A stretch of 64,000 nt of DNA, from the NCBI RefSeq assembly GCF_902804475.1, contig NZ_CADCSU010000097.1, positions 1 to 64,000 of the forward strand, in the 5' to 3' direction. The DNA comes from Flavobacterium bizetiae (lineage in GTDB: Bacteria > Bacteroidota > Bacteroidia > Flavobacteriales > Flavobacteriaceae). A program made the translations under genes and the position numbers. Within the stretch, counting starts at the first letter, position 1; every line of letters starts with the position of its first letter. The notes beneath the pieces were generated by a model. The model ran no database searches. It was not told the origin of the DNA and was given only the letters and a program-made list of their open reading frames with translations. This document shows, in pieces, positions 41,776 through 50,326 of the stretch.

Positions 41776-43440
41776 TTATTTCAAAATTGCCGGCAATAAG
41801 TAATCGTGAACTATTTTATCTGCCTGCGGATGTCCGTAAGGTTTATTAAAAGCTTTTGAGGTAATGATTACGACAAGTGGTAAGTCTTTGAAAATTATAA
41901 ACTGGTTTCCGCCATTTCCAGCACAGTAATAAGTTTCGTAATTTTTTCCCTTATAAGTAACAGTTTTATTCCAAAATAAATAACTGTAGAATTGATTGTC
42001 GCGTTCAGGAATCTGAATTTGCTTTGTTAGCGTCTTTTTTACCCAGTTTACAGGAAGTATTTGTTTACCATTCCATACACCATCGTTTTTATACAATTGC
42101 GCATATTTTGCATAATCTAATGAAGTCATTTGTAGGCTACCAGCCGTATTAGGTACTTTTTGTGGAGTATATTGCCATTGATAATTGGTAATGTTCAATG
42201 GTTTAAAAAGCTTTTCATCGGCATATTTGTCTAATCCTTTAGGTACACTCTTATCCAGAATGTCTCCTAAAACAATAGTGCCGGCTGTAAAATAATCCCA
42301 TTTGCCACCATTGGTTTTGGCAGGATCTGTAGGTAAATCCAATGTGAATTTTACCCAGTTTTCTGTAGGGTACATGTTTTCTTCATTTCCAGGGGATTCA
42401 CTATGCGCATCTGAACCTTCAAAAGAAGAACTCATCGTGAGCAGGTCTTTTATTTTTACGCTATCTTTTTTGATGTCGTAATTGGCGTATTCTTTTAAGT
42501 TGTAAAAAGAACTAAGGGTTTGATTCTCGTTTTTGATATATCCGTCATTTATAGCAATTCCCATAAGTGTCGAGGCAAAAGATTTTCCTGCCGAACGAGT
42601 GTCATGCAGGGTAGTTCTATTGGCGTCATTAAAATATTCTTCTATCAAAAGTTTGTCATCATAAATCGCTACAACACTTGTGATTTCCTTTAGATTATAA
42701 GAAGCAATTTCTTTATTCAGCAATTCGATTTTCTTTTTGTCAAACTGAAAATCAGAAACTTTCCATTCGCTGTTTGGTGCTATTGGTTGTATCTCCATTT
42801 GTTTGGCAGTTACTTCCGGCGTCTTTATTATTAATTTAACTTGCCCTTTGGCCATTAAATTTCCCACTATAGCGTCGCTACTTTTATTCGTTATGATGTA
42901 AGGTCTAACTTCAATTCTTAGATTGTGAGTTCCGTTTGTTAATGCTTTTTCGCCGCCATTAAGATTAAAACGTTCCCACATATGCAATGCCCAAAGATTT
43001 TCGGCTTTTGAGCTGGTAAGCGGAATTCTTAATGTTGTGGAGGTGTCTTTGCTGCTGCCGTATCCAAAATTGCAGCCTGGGTTAATATTATCTTTATAAA
43101 TAAATTTGTTATCAATATAAAAGGCAAACTGAAGATTGCCCATTTCTATAAGTTGTTCGGCGGATAAATCAGGAGCTAATTGATGTAAATAGTTTGTTAT
43201 CGAGTTGTCCAGAAAAATCCTGATGTTGAGGTTTGATTTGTATTCAAGTTTAAAAGATTCAAGAAAATCAGATTTTTTATATTGGTCTAACGGAATGTTG
43301 CCATTCATAAAAGTAACCTTGCCGATGTTTGATTTGTGCAGTTCTCCCGTGATTCCTTCAGTTTTAAAAAGATCAGCATTTTGGCTAAAGCCAATAAAGC
43401 ACAATAAGTTGATTGCAAATAGAAATAATGTTCGTGTCAT
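41776..43440 (-). CDS. Secreted serine hydrolase with N-terminal extension
   Basis: This 554-residue protein has a signal peptide and an N-terminal beta-rich region (about 20-230). A beta-lactamase/PBP-like domain has the SxxK motif SAGK at residues 283-286 and segments VPNTAGSLQMTSLDYAKY and YCAGNGGNQFIIF. It may be an esterase, amidase or peptidase acting in the periplasm. An AraC regulator gene lies 79 bp upstream in the same direction, so the pair may be linked. Confidence 0.85.
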   Translation of the reverse strand: MTRTLFLFAINLLCFIGFSQNADLFKTEGITGELHKSNIGKVTFMNGNIPLDQYKKSDFLESFKLEYKSNLNIRIFLDNSITNYLHQLAPDLSAEQLIEMGNLQFAFYIDNKFIYKDNINPGCNFGYGSSKDTSTTLRIPLTSSKAENLWALHMWERFNLNGGEKALTNGTHNLRIEVRPYIITNKSSDAIVGNLMAKGQVKLIIKTPEVTAKQMEIQPIAPNSEWKVSDFQFDKKKIELLNKEIASYNLKEITSVVAIYDDKLLIEEYFNDANRTTLHDTRSAGKSFASTLMGIAINDGYIKNENQTLSSFYNLKEYANYDIKKDSVKIKDLLTMSSSFEGSDAHSESPGNEENMYPTENWVKFTLDLPTDPAKTNGGKWDYFTAGTIVLGDILDKSVPKGLDKYADEKLFKPLNITNYQWQYTPQKVPNTAGSLQMTSLDYAKYAQLYKNDGVWNGKQILPVNWVKKTLTKQIQIPERDNQFYSYLFWNKTVTYKGKNYETYYCAGNGGNQFIIFKDLPLVVIITSKAFNKPYGHPQADKIVHDYLLPAILK

Positions 43441-43519
43441 TTTTTTTTGATTGATTTGATTGAGGTGTAAAATTATTCTGCCCGCAGCATTAAAAATTGT
43501 ACAAGATTAACATTTGGCA

Positions 43520-44332
43520 TTATTTCATTAAAAGTAATTTTAAATGTGCAGAAGGATTTAATCCGTTTACCTCTTTAAAGCATCTGGTAAAATGACTCTG
43601 ATCAGAAAATCCACATTCGTAAGCAATTTCAGTTAAGGATTGTTTTTGTAAAGAGAGAAGCGAAAGTGCCTTTTCTACCTTTAGTTTTCTCATGTATTCG
43701 CTTAAAGTGCAATGAAAGTATTTAGAAAAATCTCTTGAAAGATGCACCGGGTGTATTCCGGCTATTTTAGATAAATAATCCAATGAAATAGTATCTCCAA
43801 TCTGGTCGTGAAGAATTTCATCAATAATTTGCACCCATTTTGGGTTTTTATATAATAATGAATCGCGATGAGCGCTTAGTTTTGATAAGATTTCGATCAG
43901 TAATGTTTGTGTAGAAAAATCTACAGCAGAACCTTCAATTTTTGCCGCTCTGAAAACTTTATACATTAAAAACTTAATTTCCGGTTTTGCGATGTTGATG
44001 CTTCCTTGTAAATTGTCGTCTGATAGTGCTATCGTGTCAAACCAATGTTTTTCGATTTCGAGATGAAAACCTCTGGTAAATCCGTCAGGTTTTATATTAT
44101 AATGAGGTTCCTGCCAATTATGAAAAAGCAAACTTCCGGGATTACAATTGTAGACCTCTTTTTTATTTCCCTCAATAACATTTCCCTCCAGAATAAAAGT
44201 AAAATAAGCGTTTTCATGATAATGCCAATCGACTTTACTGTGCGTGTAAACCGTATCTGTTAAGGTTATTCCGTCTAGTAAAATAGTTTCATTGGTTTGC
44301 CCGTAAAATGTGCCTCTTTGCAGATGTTTCAT
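43520..44332 (-). CDS. AraC family transcriptional regulator
   Basis: This 270-residue regulator has an N-terminal cupin-like sensor domain (VDWHYHENAYFTFILEGN, about 34-51) and a C-terminal double helix-turn-helix (YLSKIAGIHPVHLSRDFSKYF and SLTEIAYECGFSDQSHFTRCFKEVNGLNPSAHLK). It probably responds to a small molecule and may control the serine hydrolase gene downstream. Confidence 0.92.
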   Translation of the reverse strand: MKHLQRGTFYGQTNETILLDGITLTDTVYTHSKVDWHYHENAYFTFILEGNVIEGNKKEVYNCNPGSLLFHNWQEPHYNIKPDGFTRGFHLEIEKHWFDTIALSDDNLQGSINIAKPEIKFLMYKVFRAAKIEGSAVDFSTQTLLIEILSKLSAHRDSLLYKNPKWVQIIDEILHDQIGDTISLDYLSKIAGIHPVHLSRDFSKYFHCTLSEYMRKLKVEKALSLLSLQKQSLTEIAYECGFSDQSHFTRCFKEVNGLNPSAHLKLLLMK

Positions 44333-44517
44333 ATTAATAGCATTATTTTTTTAATGTGCTGAGGTATTTTAGATGGTTCTAAATGTACTCTAAATTAATA
44401 CATAAAGAATTTTGCTCTTATTCTATTAGAAGAAATAAATCATAAAAAGTTACAGAATAGGTTTGATTTACTTGAGATTGTTTATTTTGGTCTCACTTAG
44501 AAATCTTAATAATAAAA

Positions 44518-45288
44518 ATGCAAACATTCTTTACAACAACCTGTCTTCTGTTTTTTACTTTTAATATAGCATTGGCGCAAACCAATCATAATGATTTAAA
44601 AGATGTTAATCTGAAGGGGAATGTAAAAACATTTGGTCAATGTTTTCTCGAAGGTCTTTTGATCTCACCTAAAGATAATAATAAAATATGTCAAATGGGA
44701 ATTGGTAATACGTATAATGAAAAAGGCTTTCTTCTTTCATTCAATTCTGTTTCTTATAATGCTAAAGTACTTGAAATAAAATATTATTATGGTACAGATG
44801 GTGTTCTTAATGCGTCTGACTATTATTATCCGGCAACAAAAATGAGCCAATCCCTTCTTGTCACTGTAAAACAGGATACCGCCAAAAATGAAGTAAGTTA
44901 TTGGTTTTATGAGGGAAGTGTCTTGCAGTCGAAAACAGTTTTCATTCGTGATGAGAAAGGGAATTTAGTTGGACATCTGAATTATGGTAAGGATGAAGAG
45001 TTGAATATGGAAAAACATTATGAATATGATGCTAATAATTATAGAATAAAAGAATCATTTTGGAGTGTTAGTCCTCCGGGATATTTAGATCAACCAATAC
45101 TTAAAAGTGTAGTTACGTATAAAAATGATGAATTTGGTAATCCTATAATGAAAATCAATTCTAGTCGTAAAGAAACGACCACTTATACTTATAAATATGA
45201 TAGTAATGGTAATTGGTTGCTGCGTACTTCTTATAATGACAAAGGAGAAATTAATCAAATAGCCGAACAATATTTCGAGTATTATTAA
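44518..45288 (+). CDS. Secreted protein with YD/RHS-like repeats
   Basis: This 256-residue protein has a signal peptide (ending NIALAQ) and several tyrosine-rich repeat segments (GNTYNEKGFLLSF, YEYDANNYRIKESF, YTYKYDSNGNWLLRTSYNDKGE) characteristic of RHS/YD-type beta strands. It is too short to be a toxin-carrying RHS protein. Such small copies are widespread in Bacteroidetes and of unknown role. Confidence 0.75.
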   Translation: MQTFFTTTCLLFFTFNIALAQTNHNDLKDVNLKGNVKTFGQCFLEGLLISPKDNNKICQMGIGNTYNEKGFLLSFNSVSYNAKVLEIKYYYGTDGVLNASDYYYPATKMSQSLLVTVKQDTAKNEVSYWFYEGSVLQSKTVFIRDEKGNLVGHLNYGKDEELNMEKHYEYDANNYRIKESFWSVSPPGYLDQPILKSVVTYKNDEFGNPIMKINSSRKETTTYTYKYDSNGNWLLRTSYNDKGEINQIAEQYFEYY

Positions 45289-45365
45289 TAAATATGATAA
45301 GAGGTTTATTTTAATTGAAAAAGAAATATTTCAGAAAGTCTGTCACTTCTGGAAGGATCCTAAAA

Positions 45366-45403
45366 TAAAAAAAGGTCAAGTAAATGAATACTTGACCTTT
45401 TTT
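45366..45403 (-). terminator. Terminator after tRNA-Lys copy 1
   Basis: AAAGGTCAAGTA (45371-45382) pairs with TACTTGACCTTT (45389-45400) and is followed on the minus strand by T residues. A related sequence occurs beside tRNA-Lys copy 2 at 46611-46640. Confidence 0.85.
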
Positions 45404-45404
45404 G

Positions 45405-45477
45405 TGACCCGACTGGGGCTCGAACCCAGGACCCCATCATTAAAAGTGATGTGCTCTACCAACTGAGCTATCGAGTC
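45405..45477 (-). tRNA. tRNA-Lys (TTT), copy 1
   Basis: This 73-nt cloverleaf has acceptor GACTCGA/TCGGGTC, D-arm GCTCAGTTGGTAGAGC, anticodon loop CTTTTAA (anticodon TTT) and T-arm loop TTCGAGC. CCA is not encoded. The same sequence occurs at 46643-46715 and 46756-46828. Confidence 0.97.
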
Positions 45478-45501
45478 ATAATGTTTTCTTGAACGCGGGT
45501 G

Positions 45502-45509
45502 CAAATATA
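45502..45509 (-). promoter_or_regulatory. Promoter box of tRNA-Lys copy 1
   Basis: TATATTTG on the minus strand matches TAnnTTTG, 24 bp before the tRNA 5' end. The surrounding TAACTCCTTATATTTGCACC is shared with the promoter at 46853-46884. Confidence 0.75.
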
Positions 45510-45716
45510 AGGAGTTATTTTAGATATATCACTACCTTTTTTAAAGTTAATTTAATGTAAAAGTATTGTTTTGGATTAACGAATTGAAATAGAGGGGAAA
45601 ACACAAATGTTAAAATGTGTTTTTTATGTGTTTTTATTTTTTTGTGATGGGATGATGTGGGATTTGGGAGTGTTTAAAGTTTCTGGAAGAGCATTGTCAA
45701 TCCGATTTAAGACTTT

Positions 45717-46358
45717 TTATATTTTTAAAATGTCGCTAATTACTTTGATAAATCCATATTCTTCAAAACTATTCCAAAGAATGGGAACAGTTAGATTATA
45801 TTCTTTTCCTTTTGCCCATATAAGTCTGTATCCATTATCCTCCATGTAAATGCATCCGTAATCAGCTTCTATAGATCTGCATAATTCTTTAAAATATTTG
45901 TCAATTGAAGGTGACTTAGCAAAAAGTCTGCTCATATCGCTTGTAACTGCCCAGAATTGAAGTTCTATGTAATTCTCCATTTTTGAAGAGTAATCTTTAA
46001 TGTGAATTTCAATATTGCCTATCCACCATTTATTATTCATACACTTATAATAGTCAATAAAGTCAGATTCATCTGCAAAGTCTGGTTGATAATATTGAGT
46101 TAAATCATATAAATAATATTCAATTATGCTATTGTCTTCGTCCACTACAATACATGTGTCTATTCTTTGATTTATTCCAAAGTTATCAAGTAAAGTAGCT
46201 GATGTTTGTCCATTAGCATATTTGTCGATTTTATATAATTGGTCATTAGCTATTTCAAATGACACTCTTTCTTTTTGTGAATGTTCATAAACAAATTTTA
46301 GAGCCTTCTTAAGTTTTTCTTTCTTGATGTATATTCGGTAGTCGTAATCTAATCCCAT
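45717..46358 (-). CDS. Protein of unknown function inside the tRNA array
   Basis: This 213-residue soluble protein has no signal or membrane helix. It starts MGLDYDYRIYIKKEKLKKAL and contains NGYRLIWAKGKEYNL near its end, with many Tyr, Asp and Trp. I recognise no family; it vaguely resembles immunity-type or small cytosolic proteins. It is enclosed between tRNA-Lys copy 1 and tRNA-Leu, with AT-rich flanks, and may be an insertion that accompanied the tRNA duplication. Confidence 0.7.
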   Translation of the reverse strand: MGLDYDYRIYIKKEKLKKALKFVYEHSQKERVSFEIANDQLYKIDKYANGQTSATLLDNFGINQRIDTCIVVDEDNSIIEYYLYDLTQYYQPDFADESDFIDYYKCMNNKWWIGNIEIHIKDYSSKMENYIELQFWAVTSDMSRLFAKSPSIDKYFKELCRSIEADYGCIYMEDNGYRLIWAKGKEYNLTVPILWNSFEEYGFIKVISDILKI

Positions 46359-46469
46359 TTTTTTGTGATTCGTTTAAATTCAAATATATTGTTTTTAACT
46401 TAAAAAGGATTAATAGAGGTTTTATTAAGTGTGAAATATTTAAATGATATGTTAGTTGGAAGGCTAAAA

Positions 46470-46510
46470 ATAAAAAAAGCCTGAGAATCTAAATTCTCAG
46501 GCTTTTTCTT
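46470..46510 (-). terminator. Terminator after tRNA-Leu
   Basis: AAAGCCTGAGAAT (46476-46488) pairs with ATTCTCAGGCTTT (46493-46505), a 13-bp stem with T residues on the minus strand, immediately after the tRNA-Leu gene. Confidence 0.9.
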
Positions 46511-46517
46511 TTTTAAG

Positions 46518-46600
46518 TGACCACGGTGGGATTTGAACCCACACGCCCTTACGAGCACCACCCCCTCAAGATGGCAAGTCTACCGTTTCTCCACGTGGCC
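46518..46600 (-). tRNA. tRNA-Leu (GAG)
   Basis: This 83-nt class II tRNA has acceptor GGCCACG/CGTGGTC and an anticodon arm CCATC-TTGAGGG-GGTGG giving anticodon GAG. A long variable arm follows, then a T-arm GTGGGTTCAAATCCCAC. It sits 42 bp downstream of tRNA-Lys copy 2 on the same strand. Confidence 0.95.
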
Positions 46601-46610
46601 TTAAATAAAA

Positions 46611-46640
46611 AAAGGTCAAGTAAATGAATACTCGACCTTT
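46611..46640. repeat. Terminator-like duplicate between tRNA-Lys and tRNA-Leu
   Basis: AAAGGTCAAGTAAATGAATA followed by CTCGACCTTT copies the terminator at 45371-45400 with one change. Inside a tRNA array that must be read through, it is best seen as a remnant of duplication. Confidence 0.7.
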
Positions 46641-46642
46641 TG

Positions 46643-46715
46643 TGACCCGACTGGGGCTCGAACCCAGGACCCCATCATTAAAAGTGATGTGCTCTACCAA
46701 CTGAGCTATCGAGTC
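46643..46715 (-). tRNA. tRNA-Lys (TTT), copy 2
   Basis: This copy is identical over 73 nt to copies 1 and 3, anticodon TTT. It lies between copy 3 and tRNA-Leu in one minus-strand transcription unit. Confidence 0.97.
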
Positions 46716-46755
46716 ATGCTATCAAGAAAAGTATTTTGTTTAATCACAAATTTTG

Positions 46756-46828
46756 TGACCCGACTGGGGCTCGAACCCAGGACCCCATCATTAAAAGTGA
46801 TGTGCTCTACCAACTGAGCTATCGAGTC
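46756..46828 (-). tRNA. tRNA-Lys (TTT), copy 3
   Basis: Promoter-proximal copy, identical to the others over 73 nt. A 40-bp spacer separates it from copy 2. Confidence 0.97.
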
Positions 46829-46852
46829 ATATTCTTTCCTTGAATGCGGGTG

Positions 46853-46884
46853 CAAATATAAGGAGTTATTTTTGATATTTGCAA
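46853..46884 (-). promoter_or_regulatory. Promoter of the tRNA-Lys/Lys/Leu unit
   Basis: On the minus strand TTG (46882-46884), a 21-bp spacer and TATATTTG (46853-46860) match the Bacteroidetes -33/-7 pattern, 24 bp before the copy 3 tRNA. Confidence 0.75.
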
Positions 46885-46955
46885 GCTTATTTATTATAAA
46901 TTTGTCTTTTTTTAATCAAAATTTACAACACCTTAATTTTTAGGTTCTTATTAAA

Positions 46956-47474
46956 ATGAAAAAGATTATATTATTAGGATATATGGGTTGCGGAAAGTCA
47001 ACAATTGCCCAAAACTTGTCAAAAATTACAAATATTCCATTTTTAGATTTAGATAAATGCATTGAAAATAAAGCAAATTTATCTATAAATGAGATTTTCG
47101 AGCAGTTTGGAGAGATCCATTTTAGAAAATTAGAACACGAAATGTTTGTAGAATTACTTCAGTCTTCAGAAAATAGTATCATAGGTTTAGGTGGAGGGAC
47201 ACCTTGTTATGCCAATAATCATGAATTATTAAAAAGAGACGATGTTACTTCGATTTATTTAAAGGCATCAATAGATACTTTATATAATAGATTAATTCAT
47301 AACAAAAGCAAACGCCCGTTAATCGCTAATATGAATGAAGAGGAGATGAGAGAATTTATCGCAAAGCATTTGTTCGACAGAAGCTATTATTACAACCATG
47401 CGCAACATAAAGTTTCGGTTGATGATAAAGCTGTCGAAGAAACAGTTCAGGATATTCTTGAAATTTTAGCTTAA
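46956..47474 (+). CDS. aroK: Shikimate kinase
   Basis: This 172-residue protein has P-loop GYMGCGKST (residues 8-16), FLDLDKCIE with the Mg/shikimate Asp, FRKLEHE with a substrate Arg, GLGGGTPC and KRPLI in the lid. It phosphorylates shikimate for aromatic amino acid synthesis. Its 3' end overlaps the converging phosphoribosyltransferase gene by 9 bp. Confidence 0.95.
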   Translation: MKKIILLGYMGCGKSTIAQNLSKITNIPFLDLDKCIENKANLSINEIFEQFGEIHFRKLEHEMFVELLQSSENSIIGLGGGTPCYANNHELLKRDDVTSIYLKASIDTLYNRLIHNKSKRPLIANMNEEEMREFIAKHLFDRSYYYNHAQHKVSVDDKAVEETVQDILEILA

Positions 47475-47966
47475 AAAAGCATAATCGTCGCCATTGTCAT
47501 CAAAAACAACCTGAACATGCTCTAGTAAAGATGTCGATAAGGAAATTCCTTTAAAATCGGCCTTTACAGGGTATTTTTTATGATTTCGGTCTACAAGCAC
47601 TGCTGTTTTGAATTTCTTTAACGGAACGTCTAAGAAATGACGAACAGCATAGATTAATGTAGTGCCCGAGTTCAGGACGTCGTCTACAAGTACCAATCCT
47701 TTGTTTGCGTATTCTTCTTTCGTTAAAGAAGTTTGGATAGGCAATTGCGGATTTTGTTTGTCGACTTTAACCTCGCAAAGAGAAACCTTAAGTGTCGAAA
47801 TCGTGCTTAAGGCCAAAGCAATTTTTTGAGCAAAAATAGATCCGTTAGAAGCGATTCCTGCAATCACAACTTCTTCCTCGTCAACAAAAGTTTCGTATAT
47901 CTGATAAGCGATACGTTTTATTTTATGTTCGATTTCCTGATTGGTTAAGATGATGTTTTTGCTCAT
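47466..47966 (-). CDS. Phosphoribosyltransferase (PyrR/HPRT-like)
   Basis: This 166-residue type I phosphoribosyltransferase has the PRPP motif LVLVDDVLNSGTTL (about 93-106) and an N-terminal YQIYETFVDEEEVVIAGIASNG segment. In related genomes such proteins are annotated as PyrR- or hypoxanthine phosphoribosyltransferase-like. The base specificity is not evident, and the Bacillus PyrR RNA-binding role cannot be assumed. The gene converges on aroK. Confidence 0.85.
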   Translation of the reverse strand: MSKNIILTNQEIEHKIKRIAYQIYETFVDEEEVVIAGIASNGSIFAQKIALALSTISTLKVSLCEVKVDKQNPQLPIQTSLTKEEYANKGLVLVDDVLNSGTTLIYAVRHFLDVPLKKFKTAVLVDRNHKKYPVKADFKGISLSTSLLEHVQVVFDDNGDDYAFLS

Positions 47967-48007
47967 GATTTATTTTTTTGCTAATATAACTAAATAAAAG
48001 TCCAATA

Positions 48008-48176
48008 TAAAAAATCCAAATTCCAAATTTGAAAAGGAAATGTCAATAGTGAAAAATCTAAATTTCAAATTATAAACTCCAATGTTAGATTTTAATTCTC
48101 TGAAATTTAAAAAGATGTTGAGGTTTTATTATTTGTTGATTTTAGAATTTGGAATTTGGGTTTTGAGAATTGAAAT
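48008..48176. repeat. AATTCCAAA-type degenerate inverted repeats
   Basis: The spacer between two minus-strand genes is filled with sequences such as AAATCCAAATTCCAAATTTG (about 48007) and GAATTTGGAATTTGGGTTTT (about 48149), which are imperfect reverse complements. They belong to the same repeat type as 7073-7199. Confidence 0.6.
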
Positions 48177-48566
48177 TTATTCCGTTTCTTCTTCCTCAAT
48201 AATATCATTTCCGTATTCGTCGATATCTCTTCTGTCTTTTTTTGTTGGTCTTCCGGTTCCGGTTTTTCTGTAATGCTCTTTAGATAGTTTTAATAGCTCT
48301 AAATGCGCATAAGCTTCGGCCGGCGTTTCATTTTTTCGGTATATATCTACCAATTTTGCACCAACACGGCTTTCAGGGATGTCAAGAACCGTTATAATTT
48401 GTGTAATCTGATCTTTTCTAAAAGTGATTTTATCAGTTGGAAAGACTTCTTTCGAAGGTTTGGCAACCTGCCCATTTACTGTAATATGGTTTTTTTTGCA
48501 AGCTTCAGTAACCATATTTCTGGTTTTGTAATAACGTACGCACCATAAGTATTTATCTATTCGCAT
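48177..48566 (-). CDS. S4-domain RNA-binding protein (Hsp15-like)
   Basis: This 129-residue protein starts MRIDKYLWCVRYYKTRN, with the S4 RNA-binding motif (residues 1-60) and a basic, Glu-rich tail. Hsp15 binds stalled 50S subunits. The start at 48566 is preferred because the open frame upstream (to 48611) encodes nothing typical of S4 proteins. Confidence 0.9.
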   Translation of the reverse strand: MRIDKYLWCVRYYKTRNMVTEACKKNHITVNGQVAKPSKEVFPTDKITFRKDQITQIITVLDIPESRVGAKLVDIYRKNETPAEAYAHLELLKLSKEHYRKTGTGRPTKKDRRDIDEYGNDIIEEEETE

Positions 48567-48645
48567 AATTTTTCTAAATTCAAAGTTAAATTCTTTACAA
48601 AAATAAATCAATATTGTATCTTGCGCACCTAAAAAATTAACAATA

Positions 48646-49812
48646 ATGAATAAATTTAAATATTATTTTATTTTATTACTTGCAGGTATAGCTATTGTGT
48701 CTTGTAATAAAAGTGATGATGACGATGCTGTGACTGTGCCGCTAAGGGACTATAAAGAACAATACAAAGCAGATAATGATTCTATTGTTAAGTATTTAAA
48801 GAGTAATTATATGACCGTTATACATGCTCCTGGAACTCCGCAGGATCTGGATGTCGTGATAAAAAAAATAGTTCCTGGTGATGGAAATGTTTCAATTTGG
48901 GATCAAACGGAATATCCTTTGAAGACCAGACCTGTTTATAGTAATGATGTTAATTACGAAGTTTATTTTTTAAGTTTAAGAGAAGGAACAGGAAGCAAGC
49001 CAATGAATACGGATAAAATCGTTGCTTCTTATTCAGGTAATTTATTAAACGGAACTGTGTTTGATAGCTCTTACGGAAGCGCAGGGACTTTTAACTTATT
49101 TGCATATTCGCCTGAAGGTAGTGTAATTGAGGGTTGGTCTGAGATTTTTCCTCAATTTAGAACAGGTACTTCTACAACGAATGCAGAAACTGGTGTAATT
49201 ACTTACGATAATTATGGTGCGGGAGTTATGTTTATACCTTCGGGTTTAGCCTATTATGCGTCAGGAAAAGGAACTATTCCGGCTTATACATCTATAGTAT
49301 TTAGTTTTAAGTTGTTTGATCTGCAAAGAATGGATAATGAATATACTATTTCTTCATCGACAGGCGGAATTGTTATTTTAGGAGATGGTGTTCCTGATTA
49401 TCTAGAAGACGTAAACGGTGATGGTTACGTTTATGATTTTAGAAATACAACTAAATATCCGAAACCACCGAAAGAATTGATTGATGATACTGATGGAGAT
49501 GGAGTAGCTGACTTTGTAGATTTTGATGATGATGGTGATGGTTTTACTACAAGATTTGAACTTACGAAACCAACAAATGAAATTGGTTTTGGAACATTAA
49601 ATGGACAGCCTTTTAATTATGGAGCAAGATTGTATTATCCATGGGATCCAACTGCAGATAACCCGAATACTCCAAATGTAAATGAATTTGAGCCTAGAGG
49701 AATTCCTAGAAAACCAACAGGTGTAAATGGAACTTTTACAGAAGAGGATTATACAGCTCAAGGAAGATTAAGAATTCATCTTGATAAAACATATCCAATT
49801 AAAAAGAACTAA
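48646..49812 (+). CDS. FKBP-type peptidyl-prolyl isomerase lipoprotein with Ca-binding tail
   Basis: This 388-residue lipoprotein has a signal ending GIAIVSCNK (Cys about residue 20). Around residues 115-225 lies an FKBP-type domain (DKIVASYSGNLLNGTVFDSSYG, GWSEIFPQF, SIVFSFKLFDL). After it come acidic repeats DVNGDGYVYDF and DTDGDGVADFVDFDDDGDGF, which resemble thrombospondin type 3 calcium-binding repeats. It likely folds proteins at the periplasmic face of the outer membrane. Similar FKBP lipoproteins occur with gliding genes in flavobacteria. Confidence 0.88.
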   Translation: MNKFKYYFILLLAGIAIVSCNKSDDDDAVTVPLRDYKEQYKADNDSIVKYLKSNYMTVIHAPGTPQDLDVVIKKIVPGDGNVSIWDQTEYPLKTRPVYSNDVNYEVYFLSLREGTGSKPMNTDKIVASYSGNLLNGTVFDSSYGSAGTFNLFAYSPEGSVIEGWSEIFPQFRTGTSTTNAETGVITYDNYGAGVMFIPSGLAYYASGKGTIPAYTSIVFSFKLFDLQRMDNEYTISSSTGGIVILGDGVPDYLEDVNGDGYVYDFRNTTKYPKPPKELIDDTDGDGVADFVDFDDDGDGFTTRFELTKPTNEIGFGTLNGQPFNYGARLYYPWDPTADNPNTPNVNEFEPRGIPRKPTGVNGTFTEEDYTAQGRLRIHLDKTYPIKKN

Positions 49813-49833
49813 CTTTTTGATTTAATAATAATT

Positions 49834-49864
49834 AAAACCCCGAAAGTAATTTCGGGGTTTTTTT
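49834..49864 (+). terminator. Intrinsic terminator after the FKBP gene
   Basis: AAACCCCGAAA pairs with TTTCGGGGTTT followed by T residues. A nearly identical hairpin ends the transketolase unit at 50273-50302. Confidence 0.9.
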
Positions 49865-50272
49865 GTGGTCGGAAAAAGCTCATGTGTTAAATCTGTGTAA
49901 ATTTTAGAAATTAATTTATCGGTTTACGCTTTCCCGTAATGAATATCTAAATCAAAATGGTAGGTTTGTAGGAATAATGATCGAATCTTGAAAAAAAAGC
50001 AACAAGAGTTTAGTAGGACTTTTGTTGAAATTAAGGATCAGTCAAGGAGGCTGCTAATAGAAAGAAGCTATAAATCTAAGTAGATTGAGTAGTGGTTTTT
50101 ATTTAACTTATAAGGATGTGCTTGGGGGGTATCATCCATTATTCGTTCAGCCTCTGAAGTTATAGAGGTTCAGATTTATCTGGTGTCGAATTTGGTTCAT
50201 TCAGGTTCGAATCCGATAGCTGTTTTTCTTCTGATCTTTATATTGTACTGATGTTTCTTGTTGGTACAAACT
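49865..50272. other. Gene-free interval between two near-identical terminators
   Basis: Together with the terminators this makes a 514-bp stretch (49813-50326) without a convincing gene. It holds a CCTCT/AGAGG hairpin near 50152-50170 and, around 50199-50222, CAGGTTCGAATCCGATAG, which looks like the T-arm of a tRNA but lacks matching acceptor or anticodon arms. A decayed tRNA is possible. I see no ORF. Confidence 0.55.
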
Positions 50273-50302
50273 AAAAACCCCGAAAGTGATTTCGGGGTTT
50301 TT
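50273..50302 (-). terminator. Intrinsic terminator after the transketolase genes
   Basis: AAAACCCCGAAA pairs with TTTCGGGGTTTT, 25 bp beyond the stop of the minus-strand transketolase C-terminal subunit gene. Confidence 0.9.
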
Positions 50303-50326
50303 GATATAAAGTAAGAAAATTAAATG

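Noticed and set aside
36824-43440. Two beta-lactamase-fold proteins as antibiotic resistance genes
   Set aside because: Their motifs fit the broader serine hydrolase group (NylB/esterase type); nothing points to beta-lactam specificity.
46611-46640. Functional terminator between tRNA-Lys copy 2 and tRNA-Leu
   Set aside because: The stem has a changed base and little T run, and the tRNA-Leu downstream would lose its transcript; it is better read as a duplication remnant.
47466-47966. PyrR attenuation regulator
   Set aside because: Only the phosphoribosyltransferase core can be seen; there is no pyr operon or attenuator close by, so the RNA-binding role is not claimed.
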